Notes under the pieces: generated by a model | The model's input: the letters and a program-made list of their open reading frames with translations, nothing else | What the model was told of the DNA's origin: nothing | The model's database searches: none | In this document: positions 1-9,700 of the stretch, piece by piece | Position numbering within the stretch: position 1 is the stretch's first letter | Layout of the letters: each line of letters opens with the position of its first letter | From: Acanthamoeba lenticulata | Lineage: Eukaryota > Discosea > Longamoebia > Acanthamoebidae | Direction: 5' to 3' | Assembly: GCA_002179805.1 (NCBI GenBank) | Contig: NAVB01001706.1 | Span: forward strand, 1-23,175 | Length of the DNA stretch: 23,175 nucleotides | Program-made: the position numbers and the translations under genes

Positions 1-938
1 GATGAGCCACGAGTAGACCGCAATGGCGTCGTCGAGGGCCGCCGGGAACGGGTGCTCGGGCGCCAGCCTGTAGTCCACAGCTGCAATAAAATAAATAAAA
101 ACAAATTAAATAAATAAGAAAGACGATTAATCGTGAGCAGCAAAGTTGGTAAAGTTGGTACAGGTCAAGGGGGACGAGGAAAGGACCGAGGACGCGGAGG
201 GCGGTCAGCTTGGACAGCTTGGAGGTGAGACCCCGGTGGGTGGCGCTCGACAGCATGCAGTAGGCCCCGCCGTGGAGGTACAACAGCACCTGGCGACTGT
301 CCTGCTCGGGCGCGCGTGCGAGCGTCAGCCAATCGGTCAGAATGCGGCTCCTCGATGGCGGTCCGTACCGCCGCCGAGATGTGCTCCATCCACTCGCCCC
401 GAACGCCGTTGATGGTCGTCTGGCGTGTTTGGGAATGTGAGGAATGACCGCTTGATGGCCGGCATGGTGAGGAGGGAGAAGAGGGCCAAGGGCAAGGGAA
501 GAAGGACCATCTCGATCTTGACGCGGGACTTGACCTTGGGCGGACGGCCCACGAGGCGGCGCAGCTTGTCGATGGCCTCGGGCCGTGGTGGGGCGATGAC
601 CGCGCTCACCCGCACGAACGTAAGGATCATCTCCAACGCAAACGACCTGCGTTCATTCATCGATTGAATCGAAAATCGAAAAAGAACGAAAGATGAATCG
701 AGGGAGATAGATGGGAGACTAACCAGGAAGGACGAGCCGGGCCACGAACGAGCCGGCGAAGGGCAGCAGAGGCAAGGGCCAGCGTGGCAAGCGACCAGAA
801 GCGCGCCTTGCGCAGCACCTTTACGATAAGACGGATGAGCGATAGCGAGCTAGCGCTGAGGCCTGGACGCACAACGCTTGCACCTTGTTGCACTGGTGCG
901 AGTGCAAGCTGTCCCCTCCCTTCTCCTCTTCCCTCCAT
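1..938 (-). CDS. HSL-type alpha/beta-hydrolase (esterase/lipase), N-terminal part; 3' end beyond window
   Basis: Exons on the minus strand: 938-724, 646-508, 419-369, 301-187, 80-1 (continues off the edge). Removing introns 647-723, 420-507, 302-368 and 81-186 joins three reading frames. ATG at 938 is the first in frame. The N-terminus carries one or two hydrophobic helices (around [18 protein letters not shown] and the start of exon 2), suggesting an endomembrane anchor. Then come GVRGEWME, the oxyanion-hole motif [15 protein letters not shown], and the hallmark [16 protein letters not shown]. This order is typical of the hormone-sensitive-lipase family (alpha/beta-hydrolase fold 3), which cleaves carboxyl esters such as acyl glycerols, steryl acetates or xenobiotic esters. 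The GDSAGG serine and the Asp/His of the triad would lie beyond position 1, so activity cannot be judged. The family call is firm; substrate unknown. The start lies only 65 bp from the stop of the upstream FTase gene. Confidence 0.85.
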
Positions 939-1003
939 CCTCAATCAAGTTTATGTTTTTGGATTTATTTTTTCTTTATTTTTAAATAAATAGTTCTTGG
1001 ACC

Positions 1004-2611
1004 TCAAGAGCTTGTGGATGACACGGGCGGCAGGGCGGCGAAGAACTGCTTGGCGCGACGCACCTTCTCCACGCTGACGCCATGAGCAGCATCGATTCGC
1101 TTGAGGAGGTCCGTCCCCGTTCGGCCGTTGAGACATGTCGGTGGCGCGTCGGGGTCGAGGCTGTGCTGCGTGACGGCGAGGCCCGCCAACGCGTAGCAGG
1201 TGTGGTAGTGGTCGCGATACTTGGGCGGCTTGTCGCGCAGGCCGCCGTCGACGACCTGACAGCAAGCGAGGATGTAGGCCTGCACGGCTAGCTGATCGAA
1301 CAAGAGGTCGCCCTCGACCTCCTGACCTCGTCGTGGTATTTCTGCAACTTCTTCCCCTTCTGGTTCTACGTCCTCGACTTTAGCAGCAGTTGCTTCGGTC
1401 TCCTCTGGTTGACGTTGGTGGGGTTGAAGAAGAGGCTGGATCTGGGGGAAGATGGCGGCTTGCCAGTAGGAGTAGCACGAGTCGACGAGCTTGTTGGTGC
1501 GGCCCTGGAAGCCGCCCTCGTATCGCATCTGGCGCTCACACGCCCACCGCAGGAGAGCGGGCAGGTCGAGTCTATCCAGCCCTCCGAGGATGTTAAGCGC
1601 CGATACGCCACAGTAGGCATAGCCTCCATGCGCTTCGTTGCCCGGCTCCCCTCCTAAATATTGTGTAGAAGATTAGAACAGATTACACGTATATAAAGAT
1701 TAAAGATCATCTTACCCATGCCACCCTCGTAGGTCTGGCAGGAAGCCAGGTACTCAACCGTGCCCGCCACGAGCTCGGGGGTGAGCACGTTGGCCAAAGC
1801 AGCCGCGGCCAGGCCGCAGTAGGTGCCTGGCGCGACGCGAGGTTGTGGTGAGCGCTACATGAGGCACTCGGACGTGTGAACAAATGGCGTACGCACCTCG
1901 TATGTCGGTCTCGCCATCTTCGTGCATGGTGAAGGAGCCGTCGGGCTTCTTGCGGCGGAGGAGGAAGGCATGGAGGCCAGGTCTATCAATGGCGCGGTAG
2001 GCCTCCTCTGTGCCAATGATGACCAGCGCGTTCACGGCTGCGTAGGTGGGGGCCATGTGTGGCAGTTGGCCTGGCCCGCCTCCAAAGCCTCCCGTGGGGG
2101 CCTGGCACCGCTTAAGGAAGTCTACTGTACGTGCCATCATCGACGCCAGCGAATATCCAGATGATCCTCGCGTGGTGGTCGATTGCTGGGTGGGCTTGGT
2201 GGGCAGTGCGTTGAGCAGATCGAGTGCATTGAAAATCCAATAGCACAGCCACGGACGCGAGGCATCGAGAGACGAGTAACCGGTGGGCAGGCCACGCAGG
2301 CCACGCCCAGCGTAGGCCGCGTGCTGCAGTCGCCGCAGCCCCACCATACCCTCATCGAATTCAAAGTCCAGGTCAACATCGTCGTCATCGCTGCTGTCCG
2401 CGCTGCCATCTTCTGCAGAGGAGGGAGCATCTTGGTAGTCTTCGAAGGGAAACTGGTGGTTCTGGTAATCCCTCCGCGATGCTTTGTCCACACCGATGGT
2501 GCGCCGCAGAATATCTACAATGCGCCGCTCAACGTTGTCTTGCTCACGAGAGGTTGGCGTGGCCTCTCCTCTGTACGCCTCGTCACCAGCTGTCGCCCCA
2601 TCAACGTTCAT
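1004..2611 (-). CDS. FNTB: Protein farnesyltransferase subunit beta
   Basis: Exons 2611-1897, 1826-1716, 1653-1004; introns 70 and 62 nt; 491 aa. The beta subunit pairs with an alpha subunit in the cytosol to transfer farnesyl from FPP to the Cys of CaaX proteins such as Ras. Visible family blocks include SLDASRPWLCYWI, GGFGGGPGQLPHMAPTYAAV, IGTEEAY, PDGSFTMH, GGYAYCG and RYEGGFQGRTNKLVDSCYSY. The zinc ligands are present: Asp333 and Cys335 (VDSC) and His426 (DHYHTC). GGFGGGPGQ and EAHGGY mark the alpha-alpha barrel (prenyltransferase) repeats. The protein is longer than the usual ~430-440 aa because of an acidic N-terminal stretch (DDDDVDLDFEFDEG) and a Glu-rich insert after the zinc Cys (about residues 357-390), probably surface loops. 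The match is closer to FTase beta than to the GGTase-I beta subunit. The exon 1/2 junction rebuilds DIRGTYCG across a codon. ATG at 2611. Confidence 0.95.
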
Positions 2612-2766
2612 CTTGTTTATAAAAAAGAAAAAGGGACAGTTTCAGTCTTTTTTCTCTGCAACCCACATCATCATTGTGTTCCCCACCACTATCTATTTCA
2701 ACTCTCTCCAGTTGCCGCCAAACAGCCAGCTAACAACACGCTCTGTCTCGTAACACGCTGCAAAGT

Positions 2767-3927
2767 CTAGAGAGCGTTGATCCTTTGAAGGAAGTTCGCT
2801 GCCTGGGTGTTCCTGTCGATGATGCACTCAGCCAAGAACTGGAAGGAGTAAAGGGCAGCGGGAGCCAGGTTGATCTGCGTTGAGATGTCCTCGCACGTTG
2901 CGTCCTCGTTGGAGAAGAGGAAGTTCTAAAGAACAACCAGTTGTAAGTTGAAGGAAGCAAGGAGGCAAGGTAGGTATCGGAGCAGTTGTACCTGAAGAAG
3001 GGACACCTTGGACTTGAGGTTGCGGAGCTTGCGCAAGTTCCGGTCAATCGAGTCCTTGAGCATGAGGTCGCTGATCGTTTCGAATGTCCACTCCTTGTGC
3101 TCCTGGCAGCTCAGCCAGACTGTAGAGATCCTCCTCGAGTAAGACATCTCGCCACCATGCGGTTGCACCTTCGCAAGGCGTACCCGAGTACTGGAAGTCG
3201 ACGTATTCGCCATTGATCGTCTTGGACGAGAGGTACCTCACCTGAAGCTCATCACCAAACTCTCCGCTGATGGCGTTCTTGGTTGAAGGGAACTCTCCCG
3301 CAGGGACGAACGAGGTATCAACGCAGCCTGTGCGAATTCCCCATGTTTGAGCTGATCAGCACCACATGCACTAGCAGACAGCGCAGCTTTGGAGAAGCTT
3401 GTACCAAAGAAAAGCCCGTCCTGCGAGCAGAGAGCTTCCAACGGGAACGCCACAGTCTCGTTACGGTTCAAGTTGGTGATCTCAGCCGTGACGAACTCTG
3501 CCCCGCCCGACGAAATCAGGGAGTCAGGCGCGGATAGACACGTCAACGTCAACGAGGTTAGTACCCTGGTCGGCAGCGCCACAGTCGATGATGAGCACGC
3601 ACAGGGGCTTGCCATAGTACGAGTTAGACACGCCCTGCAGATAGGCGAAGTTCTCGGCTGTGGATGAAAGAGAAAGGTCATTGAGGTTGATCCAAGGGGA
3701 GCTCGAGTTGAGGGAGCAAGAAGCGTACGCTGGCCCGGCAGGTCGTCAATTCGGACCACCTTGTTGTGCTCGTTCAGGATCACACCGGGGATGCCGGTTT
3801 CGCTGTATCCCGTCGGGAGTGGTTCCCAAGGGTTGTAGTCTTCCAGCCGGTCGAAGGTAGCGCACTGCTTCCCACTCGCAGCGGCAATGAAGAGAGCGAC
3901 CAAAACGATTCCGAGTAACTTGATCAT
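2767..3927 (-). CDS. Secreted orphan protein with signal peptide and Cys-containing domain
   Basis: Not recognised. Six exons on minus: 3927-3729, 3657-3565, 3497-3405, 3327-3184, 3119-2992, 2925-2767; introns 64-77 nt; 271 aa. The start MIKLLGIVLVALFIAAASG is a clear signal peptide with likely cleavage before KQC. The mature part is a beta-rich, Cys-bearing domain (PLCVLIIDCGAADQ, ALCSQDGLFFGCVDT, VWLSCQEHKEW) with an N-glycosylation sequon (NET), followed by a helical C-terminal part (about 200-271) with Cys in DATCED and LAECII. Without splicing the gene seems to carry four frameshifts; each is removed by a phase-matched GT-AG intron (for example GTACTAAC...GGGGCAG, 67 nt). Role unknown: probably extracellular, lysosomal or phagosomal. 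The signal peptide is firm, the overall model good, individual junctions moderate. Confidence 0.75.
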
Positions 3928-4360
3928 CTTGACCGAATCTCCCCTCTTTTGCGTTTCGCAAAACGAGCAAACGCACAAAAGAGATAGATGAGGGTGTAGA
4001 TTTTTGATGATGGAGATAGGGAAGCGACAGAGCAAGAACAGAGGCAGATGTGGAAGAATCGCTTTGACCACCCAAGCAACCAAGCAAGCTTTCCTCCAGA
4101 GAAAGACCCACCCAGCTAAAGATTTTGGGAGAACGAACCTGTTAATCCAGCAGGACGCCTCTGCTTTCTGGTGAGATCTGGAGGTTCACTTGGCACCGCA
4201 AGTAAGGGCCTGGCGCTCCAGCTTTAACCCGCGCTGCGCAGCCGTTGGGTAAACAGCTCGAAATTTCTCGACTTGCTAAAAACGGGCAGATGGAGCGGAA
4301 AAGGAAATACACCAAACCAACTATCAAGAGTTGGCTCCTGTCAAGAAGAAGACGACGACG
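3928..4360. promoter_or_regulatory. Divergent intergenic region (433 bp)
   Basis: Lies between the ATGs of the minus-strand secreted orphan and the plus-strand two-TM orphan, so it should hold both 5' UTRs and promoters. It has no TATA box I can defend. A small direct repetition of CCAAGCAA-like sequence occurs near 4070-4090. No credible coding sequence on either strand. Confidence 0.45.
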
Positions 4361-5626
4361 ATGGACTTGTCCGACATCGTGGTCGTGCAATGGGAAGGTT
4401 CGTCGGAGCCGCTAGGCTTCTTGAATCTGTCCGCTGATGTGGACGTCGAGCTGGCAACTCTGCGAACCATGATTGATACGCAAATCGAACCTGTGATCGC
4501 CGAGAAGAAGAAGGGGAAGGATTACCGGTTCTTGATGCAACCTGGACGACTCCATGCCGAGGAGATGGAGAAGGCTTCCAACAAATCGTTCAAGTATGTT
4601 CCCGTTAGCTGGCCCCAGGAGAACGAGGTTCTGTTGTCCTCCCTGCTCTTCGGTACTTCCCAGAAGGTCGACGAATCGCCGGCCATCGTGTTGCGCAAGG
4701 TCAAGGCCGATGAAGCCCCACGGAAGAAGAAGTGGCTTTGCAGGTGGGCTTGCCTGTTCGCGCTTACATTCTTCGTAGGACTCCTCTTCGTCCTCAGTCT
4801 TGACCTGCATGCGGAGTACCAACAGGACAACATCAACCGTCTCCTTGGCCAGACTTACTCGGTAGGTGAAGCTCATCACCGCCGCCCGGCACATGTCAAC
4901 CAAGTACCTCGTCCCGTTGGTCACGGTCCCATGCCGCCCGTCGAAGTTGTTTCTTTCGGCCCTCCGCAAGCCCTGGTTGATCCCATGCCGCCGCAAGTTC
5001 AGGCAGAAGAACCGCAACAGCATCAACAGCAGGAACAGGCAGACATTCTGTTCGTCGAGACGCCTGCGACGGCGGGCGGCGCTCCGCCAGTCGACAAGAA
5101 GGTGGCGACCGAAGAGGCCGAGAGTTCGCAACTGCAACCGGCCATTGGAATCATCAGCATCATTGTCGAGAAGGCCGACGACAGCGGCGACCGTGAGCCA
5201 TTCAGGAGGCGTGTGCCACACGAGTCCCTTGATGTTGATGGTGCTGCTCCGCCGCACTTGCCCTTGGATGGTCGTCATGGCGGAGGCATGGGCCATCATT
5301 GGCTGCACGTGTTGGAGCGTGTGCTGATGGCGATCATCTACACCATCAAGACCTCCGTCGATAACTACTTTGTGGTGTTCCAAAACTGCTGGGTCGTTAC
5401 AGGCAGCTGGCTGGTGCAGCTGATCGAGGCCTACCTGCAGCTGCTGGCTTACCTGATTGACCGCATGCTGAGGTGGCCAACAGTCATCGTGCTGGTGGTG
5501 GCTTTGGCTGTCGCACTCCACTACGCCGAGCGTATCCTTATGGTCGTGCTGCCCTACAAGTCACCCGATCTCCCTCCCGAGGATGGTGACAATAACGACG
5601 AGTTCACGGATGAAGAGCGCGCATGA
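4361..5626 (+). CDS. Orphan two-TM membrane protein with N-terminal globular domain
   Basis: Not recognised. 421 aa, a single exon, unusual beside its intron-rich neighbours. ATG at 4361 is the first ATG; the frame is open further 5' but without ATG. Residues ~1-85 form a compact soluble domain (VVQWEGSSEPLGFLNLS, DYRFLMQPGRL) whose pattern could suit a beta-grasp/ubiquitin-like fold (weak guess). A basic RKKK precedes TM1 (~125-148), then a long Pro/Gln/Glu-rich low-complexity linker (~160-300), His/Gly-rich segments, long amphipathic or hydrophobic helices (~315-370: VLERVLMAIIYTIK, WLVQLIEAYLQLLAYLID), TM2 (~372-392) and an acidic tail ending DEFTDEERA. Both ends would be cytosolic if TM1 and TM2 each span once. 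This could be an ER or Golgi membrane adaptor or tether; function unknown. The ORF is certain, the role is not. Confidence 0.8.
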   Translation: MDLSDIVVVQWEGSSEPLGFLNLSADVDVELATLRTMIDTQIEPVIAEKKKGKDYRFLMQPGRLHAEEMEKASNKSFKYVPVSWPQENEVLLSSLLFGTSQKVDESPAIVLRKVKADEAPRKKKWLCRWACLFALTFFVGLLFVLSLDLHAEYQQDNINRLLGQTYSVGEAHHRRPAHVNQVPRPVGHGPMPPVEVVSFGPPQALVDPMPPQVQAEEPQQHQQQEQADILFVETPATAGGAPPVDKKVATEEAESSQLQPAIGIISIIVEKADDSGDREPFRRRVPHESLDVDGAAPPHLPLDGRHGGGMGHHWLHVLERVLMAIIYTIKTSVDNYFVVFQNCWVVTGSWLVQLIEAYLQLLAYLIDRMLRWPTVIVLVVALAVALHYAERILMVVLPYKSPDLPPEDGDNNDEFTDEERA

Positions 5627-5820
5627 TTTCTTGTGAAATGTATATAATTTAGCATGGCAAGGACCTTTTAATCAAAGTCGATGAGACGGGAGTACACGTA
5701 GTACTTGATCTTCATCAAATCACCAAGTATGGCTTGCAAGACAGAGCAGTTGCGCTTCTCACACGAGGTAGGGGCGGAATAAAGGAAAAGTTTGGAGAAA
5801 ACGTGAACATCAAAAGAAAG

Positions 5821-6699
5821 ATGAGCATGGCGTGCTGGCAAAGCCTGCTCGGAACCTTGTGCTTATCCGTTCTCCTCTTCGCCTCTACCGTACACGCTGA
5901 AGAATGTACATTCAACCCCACTACGTGACCCAGAGCTGACTGTCTGACACCCCCCGTCACTACGTCTCGGCCAGGTCCGTATGTACAAAAGGACGGCACA
6001 GTGAGCACGAGGGGCCACTCTGAAACCGCACACAAGCCGCACGCCCACACACGACAGCAGAAGGAGGTGCGTTGGCCGCAATCAGCTACGGCTTCCTGCT
6101 GAAGACGAGCACTGACTTGCGCTGCGGAAACAAGAACATCGCCGTCAAGGTGGCGCAGCTTCTGCAGCAGGCCAAGGCCGCCCTCCGCCACTGGCTCGCT
6201 CTCGCCGAGGAGGCCGGACCTGACCATCATGATGCCGAGCCGTCAGCGCAGGAGGCCGTGCTGCTCCGGCTGGAGTTGGTTCGCGAGGCCTACAACGCGT
6301 GCAAGGAGGCCGACCAGCTGGCCAACCACCTGCTCGAGACTCTCGTTCGCAAGCACCAGACCGTGGGCTGCCTTCGGTTGGGCCTGGCCATGCTGGAGGC
6401 GGCCAAGTCCGCGGCCGAGCGCGACGAGGACCGCGTGCTCGACCTCACCAAGTGCGCCACATGTTTCATAGTGCTTGCTCTTCTTCTTCTCCTTCATCTC
6501 ATGCTTGAACACGCTCAGGTTCGGGCGGCAGGCGCTGGAGGACATGCGGCCCGAGGACGACGACCTCGGCCTGCGAAAGGTTGTCGTGCAGGTGGCCGAC
6601 CACTTCCTCCTTGCCCACCGCCGCAAGCGGGCCTACGAGGATCAGCTCCTCCGCGAGAGCGGAGACAAGCAGGGCTCTAGTTCATCCTCCTCCTTGTAG
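5821..6699 (+). CDS. Secreted helical orphan protein (tentative 4-exon model)
   Basis: Not recognised. ATG at 5821 (a second at 5827) starts a signal peptide (WQSLLGTLCLSVLLFASTVHA), then EECTFNPTT and an in-frame TGA. A model that keeps frame is exons 5821-5924, 5975-6000 (26 nt), 6061-6451, 6519-6699, giving 233 aa. The last intron (67 nt, GTGCGC...CTCAG) is well supported because it joins VLDLTK to FGRQALEDMRP. The first two introns (50 and 60 nt) are provisional. The mature protein starts Cys-rich (CTFNPTT, CTKGRH, LRCGNKN), then is almost all helix, rich in Ala/Leu/Glu (VAQLLQQAKAALRHWLALAEE; LANHLLETLVRKHQ), ending in a Ser run. It may form a helical bundle. The ~190-bp gap before it contains nothing coding. 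Confidence 0.6.
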
Positions 6700-6794
6700 G
6701 CTTTTTCATTTGTTTTATTTTCCAAACGGATTTCATCGGACAAAATTGTAAAAATAAATAAATAAATTTACATGCGAAAAAGGAAGAAGACAAC
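6700..6794. terminator. Shared AT-rich 3' region between convergent genes
   Basis: Only 95 bp separates the stop of the plus-strand secreted orphan from the stop of the minus-strand P-protein gene. The segment has TTGTTTTATTTT on plus and, read on minus, AATAAATAAATAAA. The latter contains AATAAA hexamers suitable as a poly(A) signal for the P-protein gene. Inference from sequence only. Confidence 0.45.
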
Positions 6795-9700
6795 TCAATA
6801 CCACCCGAGGAGGACGTGGGTGACGAGGAGATAGGCCGTGGCCGTGGCCGTAGAGACCAGCATGCACGGGAAGCCCATCTTGAAGAAGTAGTTGAACGAG
6901 ATGGGCCGCCCGTACTGTTCCGTGATGCCCGCCGCCACCACGTTGGCCGAAGCTGCGCGATAAGTAGCACACAAGCGGGCAAGAAGGTGAGACGGGTGGT
7001 GATGAATACATGTAGCTTGAGGGCAATGGGAAGGGCGTCACGCACCACCGATGAGCGTGCCATTGCCGCCGAGGCAAGCGCCAAACGCCATCGCCCACGT
7101 GAGCGGCTGCAGCGGCAGCGCCAGCGTACCCTGCAGCACCAAAAAATTAGTATTTTCTTTAGGTTTACAATTTTAAAGTTAAAAAATAGACATAATAAAG
7201 TTAACTTTTTAAAATAAATAAATAAAGAGATAGTTACCTGAGAGAGCTTGACAACGACGGGGATCATGGTAGTGGTGAAGGGGATGTTGTCGATGAACAT
7301 GGAGACGACGGCGCACACCCAGATGATGAGGAACACAGCAAAGGCCAGCCGCAGTCGGCCCTCCGGCAGGAGGTCGATCACGTCCGACGTCGTGTTGGCA
7401 ATCCAGACCGTGACGCCCAGCTCCTCCACGCAGCGCACCATCACAAACAGTCCCGCGAAGAAGAGCAATGTGCTCGTCTCCACTGTTGTCATCATCACCG
7501 TCATCACCATCATCAGCATCAGCATCTTCATCCTCATGTTCGTAATGGGGAGGGAATGGGGAGGCGGCACCTTTTTCGAGGATCTCATGAAAATTGTCGG
7601 TGCCGGAGAGGACGAGCAGCACGAGCGCCCCGAGGATGGCGATCCACGGCAGCGACAGCTTGATCTCGGCTGTGAGCGCCAGCCAGCCAGCCCACGCACG
7701 CACGCACGCACGCACATGTCAGGCCTACGAAGGCATGATGTCGAGGACGAGGGGAGGGGCGGGACGCACTGAGGAAGGAGTGGAGGAAGAAGAGGAGGAT
7801 GACCACCACCAGCACGCAGCAGCTCTTGATGAAGAGCGTCACGTCGCTGATCATGTACTTGCGCTCGAGCGCGGCAACGTCGATCGTGCCCACCTTCGTT
7901 GAGGCGGGAGCGGCGTCGGCAGCGGCCGCCGGCACCTGCCGGCCGGCCTCGAGCCCCTCAGCGTATCGCTGGCTCCCGTCCAGGACGTCCTCTTCGTCGG
8001 CCTCGCTCTCCTTCCCCAACCCGTTGTTGTCACCATTGTACGCTCCAGCCTCATGGTCGTCGTCATCGTCGTCGTCGTCCATCTTCTGCTTGCCTCGAAC
8101 GTCGCGGACGCCGGCGCCGGGCAGGTGGCCGTTGCTGCCGGTGGCGGTGGTGGTGGCCGCGTCGGTACTGTCATTGTTGCCATCAAGGACGGCCTCGAGG
8201 GCGGCGAGGCTGGCGAGCTTCTCGCTCAGGCGGGTCTCGAGCTGGTTGATGTGGAGGACGAGCTTATGCTGCACTCGGTTGTCGGCGTCTGGGGCGTCGG
8301 CCTTGGCCATCATCGTGTGCGTGTGAAGTGTCTTCTTCCAGATTTCAATTTCTTTTCGCAGCGGATCTACTGGCGCTCTCTGCACAGAGTAAAGGAATTA
8401 AAAATCAAATGTTGAAAATCTTTTGAAAAAAATTACAACGAACCCGACAGATGCGCTTCTTGTAGACGAAGGCGACGAGGAAGTAGGTGGTGATCATGGC
8501 CAAGATGGCACCTGGCGCCACGTGCAGTGTGAAGGAGCTGAAGTCGACGAGGCCGGAATCCTTGATTTGAGAGTTGGAGATGATGAGGATGTTGGGCGGG
8601 TCGCCGATGCCCGTAGCCGTCCCGCCAATGTTGGAAAAGATCTGCCCGTGCCGGAGCCCACCAATCCAAGAGTGAGCTCGTTGGCGAGAGTGACGACAAC
8701 GACGAGCATGATGAAGCGCACCACTTCGGTGAGGACGACGGGAACGGGGTCGAGATCGAGCACGCGACAGAGGCGCAGGGTGACCGGCGTGACCAGCAGG
8801 ATCGTCGTGACGTTGTCCAGAAACATGGACGCCACCGCAGTGAAGCCGCACTAAATCCAATAAATTGAGTTAGCATTTATTTATTATTTATTATTTATTA
8901 TTTATTATTTATTATTTATTATTTATTATTTATTATTTATTATTTATTATTTATTATTTAAAATGATTATTTATATTTTTATTCTTGTCGGCACGGTGTA
9001 CCAGCATGATGACGAGGTGCCAGATGTTGCCCTTGGAGAGCTTGTAGGCTTGCACGGCCGACCACTGCGTCCTCCCAAGTCAGCCTCAAAGAACGAAAGC
9101 GAAGAAAAAAGAGCGAAGAAGGAAAGTGAAGAAACCTCAAAGAAGCCGGTCGTGGAGAAGATGCCGACGAGGATCATCATGCCAAAGAGGAGGCCGATCG
9201 TGTCGTAGTCGATCCACGTGATCACTTCGTAGAAGGAAGGACGTTCGATGACGAACGACAAGAGCGCAATGCCCCAGAAGGACCCAACCAGGGCCGCCAC
9301 GGTGCGGTGGACCCACTCGAAGATGATGAGCGCGTAGACCATGACCAGAAGCACGAAGCCGATGACCACTTCATAGCGCGCCAGCCACGAAAGCTGCATC
9401 ACGTCGAGCCGCAGGCCCAGCGGCGACACAGCATCGGTCGTGACCACCACCCGGAAGGTCTCGTAGCGCTCGTGGTGGGTGTCGTTCAAGTAGAAGTAGA
9501 CAAAGTCACTTTGGCTCTCGTCCGCCCGCGCGGCCAGCTTCCACGAGTCGAGTAGATCCCATGTGGCGGTGGCATCGCTGACGTTGGCGCTGGTCGAGGC
9601 CTGGAACGCGACGGAGACGGACGTGTTCGTGGACCAGCTGGTCAGCGCCGAGACGTTGCGTATCTCTTGGATGGCAAGGTTCACTCGGATCGTGTCCAGC

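Noticed and set aside
302..507. Two frameshifts in the esterase gene
   Set aside because: Introns 420-507 and 302-368 explain both and give continuous GVRGEWME and LYLHGGAYC context.
3120..3728. Four apparent frameshifts in the secreted orphan, read as a pseudogene
   Set aside because: Introns 3658-3728, 3498-3564, 3328-3404 and 3120-3183 have GT-AG ends and matching phases and restore one 271-aa frame.
4412..5521. 369-aa minus-strand open frame opposite the two-TM orphan
   Set aside because: Antisense shadow: His/Gln/Arg-rich, no domain or signal sequence; the plus frame has clear TM segments and an acidic terminus.
7483..7570. ATC/ATG trinucleotide-rich stretch as a coding Asp/His repeat
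   Set aside because: It lies inside an 88-nt intron of the P-protein gene; removing it restores the family sequence at [11 protein letters not shown].
8642..8721. Frameshift in the P-protein gene before the [13 protein letters not shown] block
   Set aside because: An 80-nt intron (GTGCGC...GGGCAG) joins LTEV to IFSNIGG exactly as in the family.
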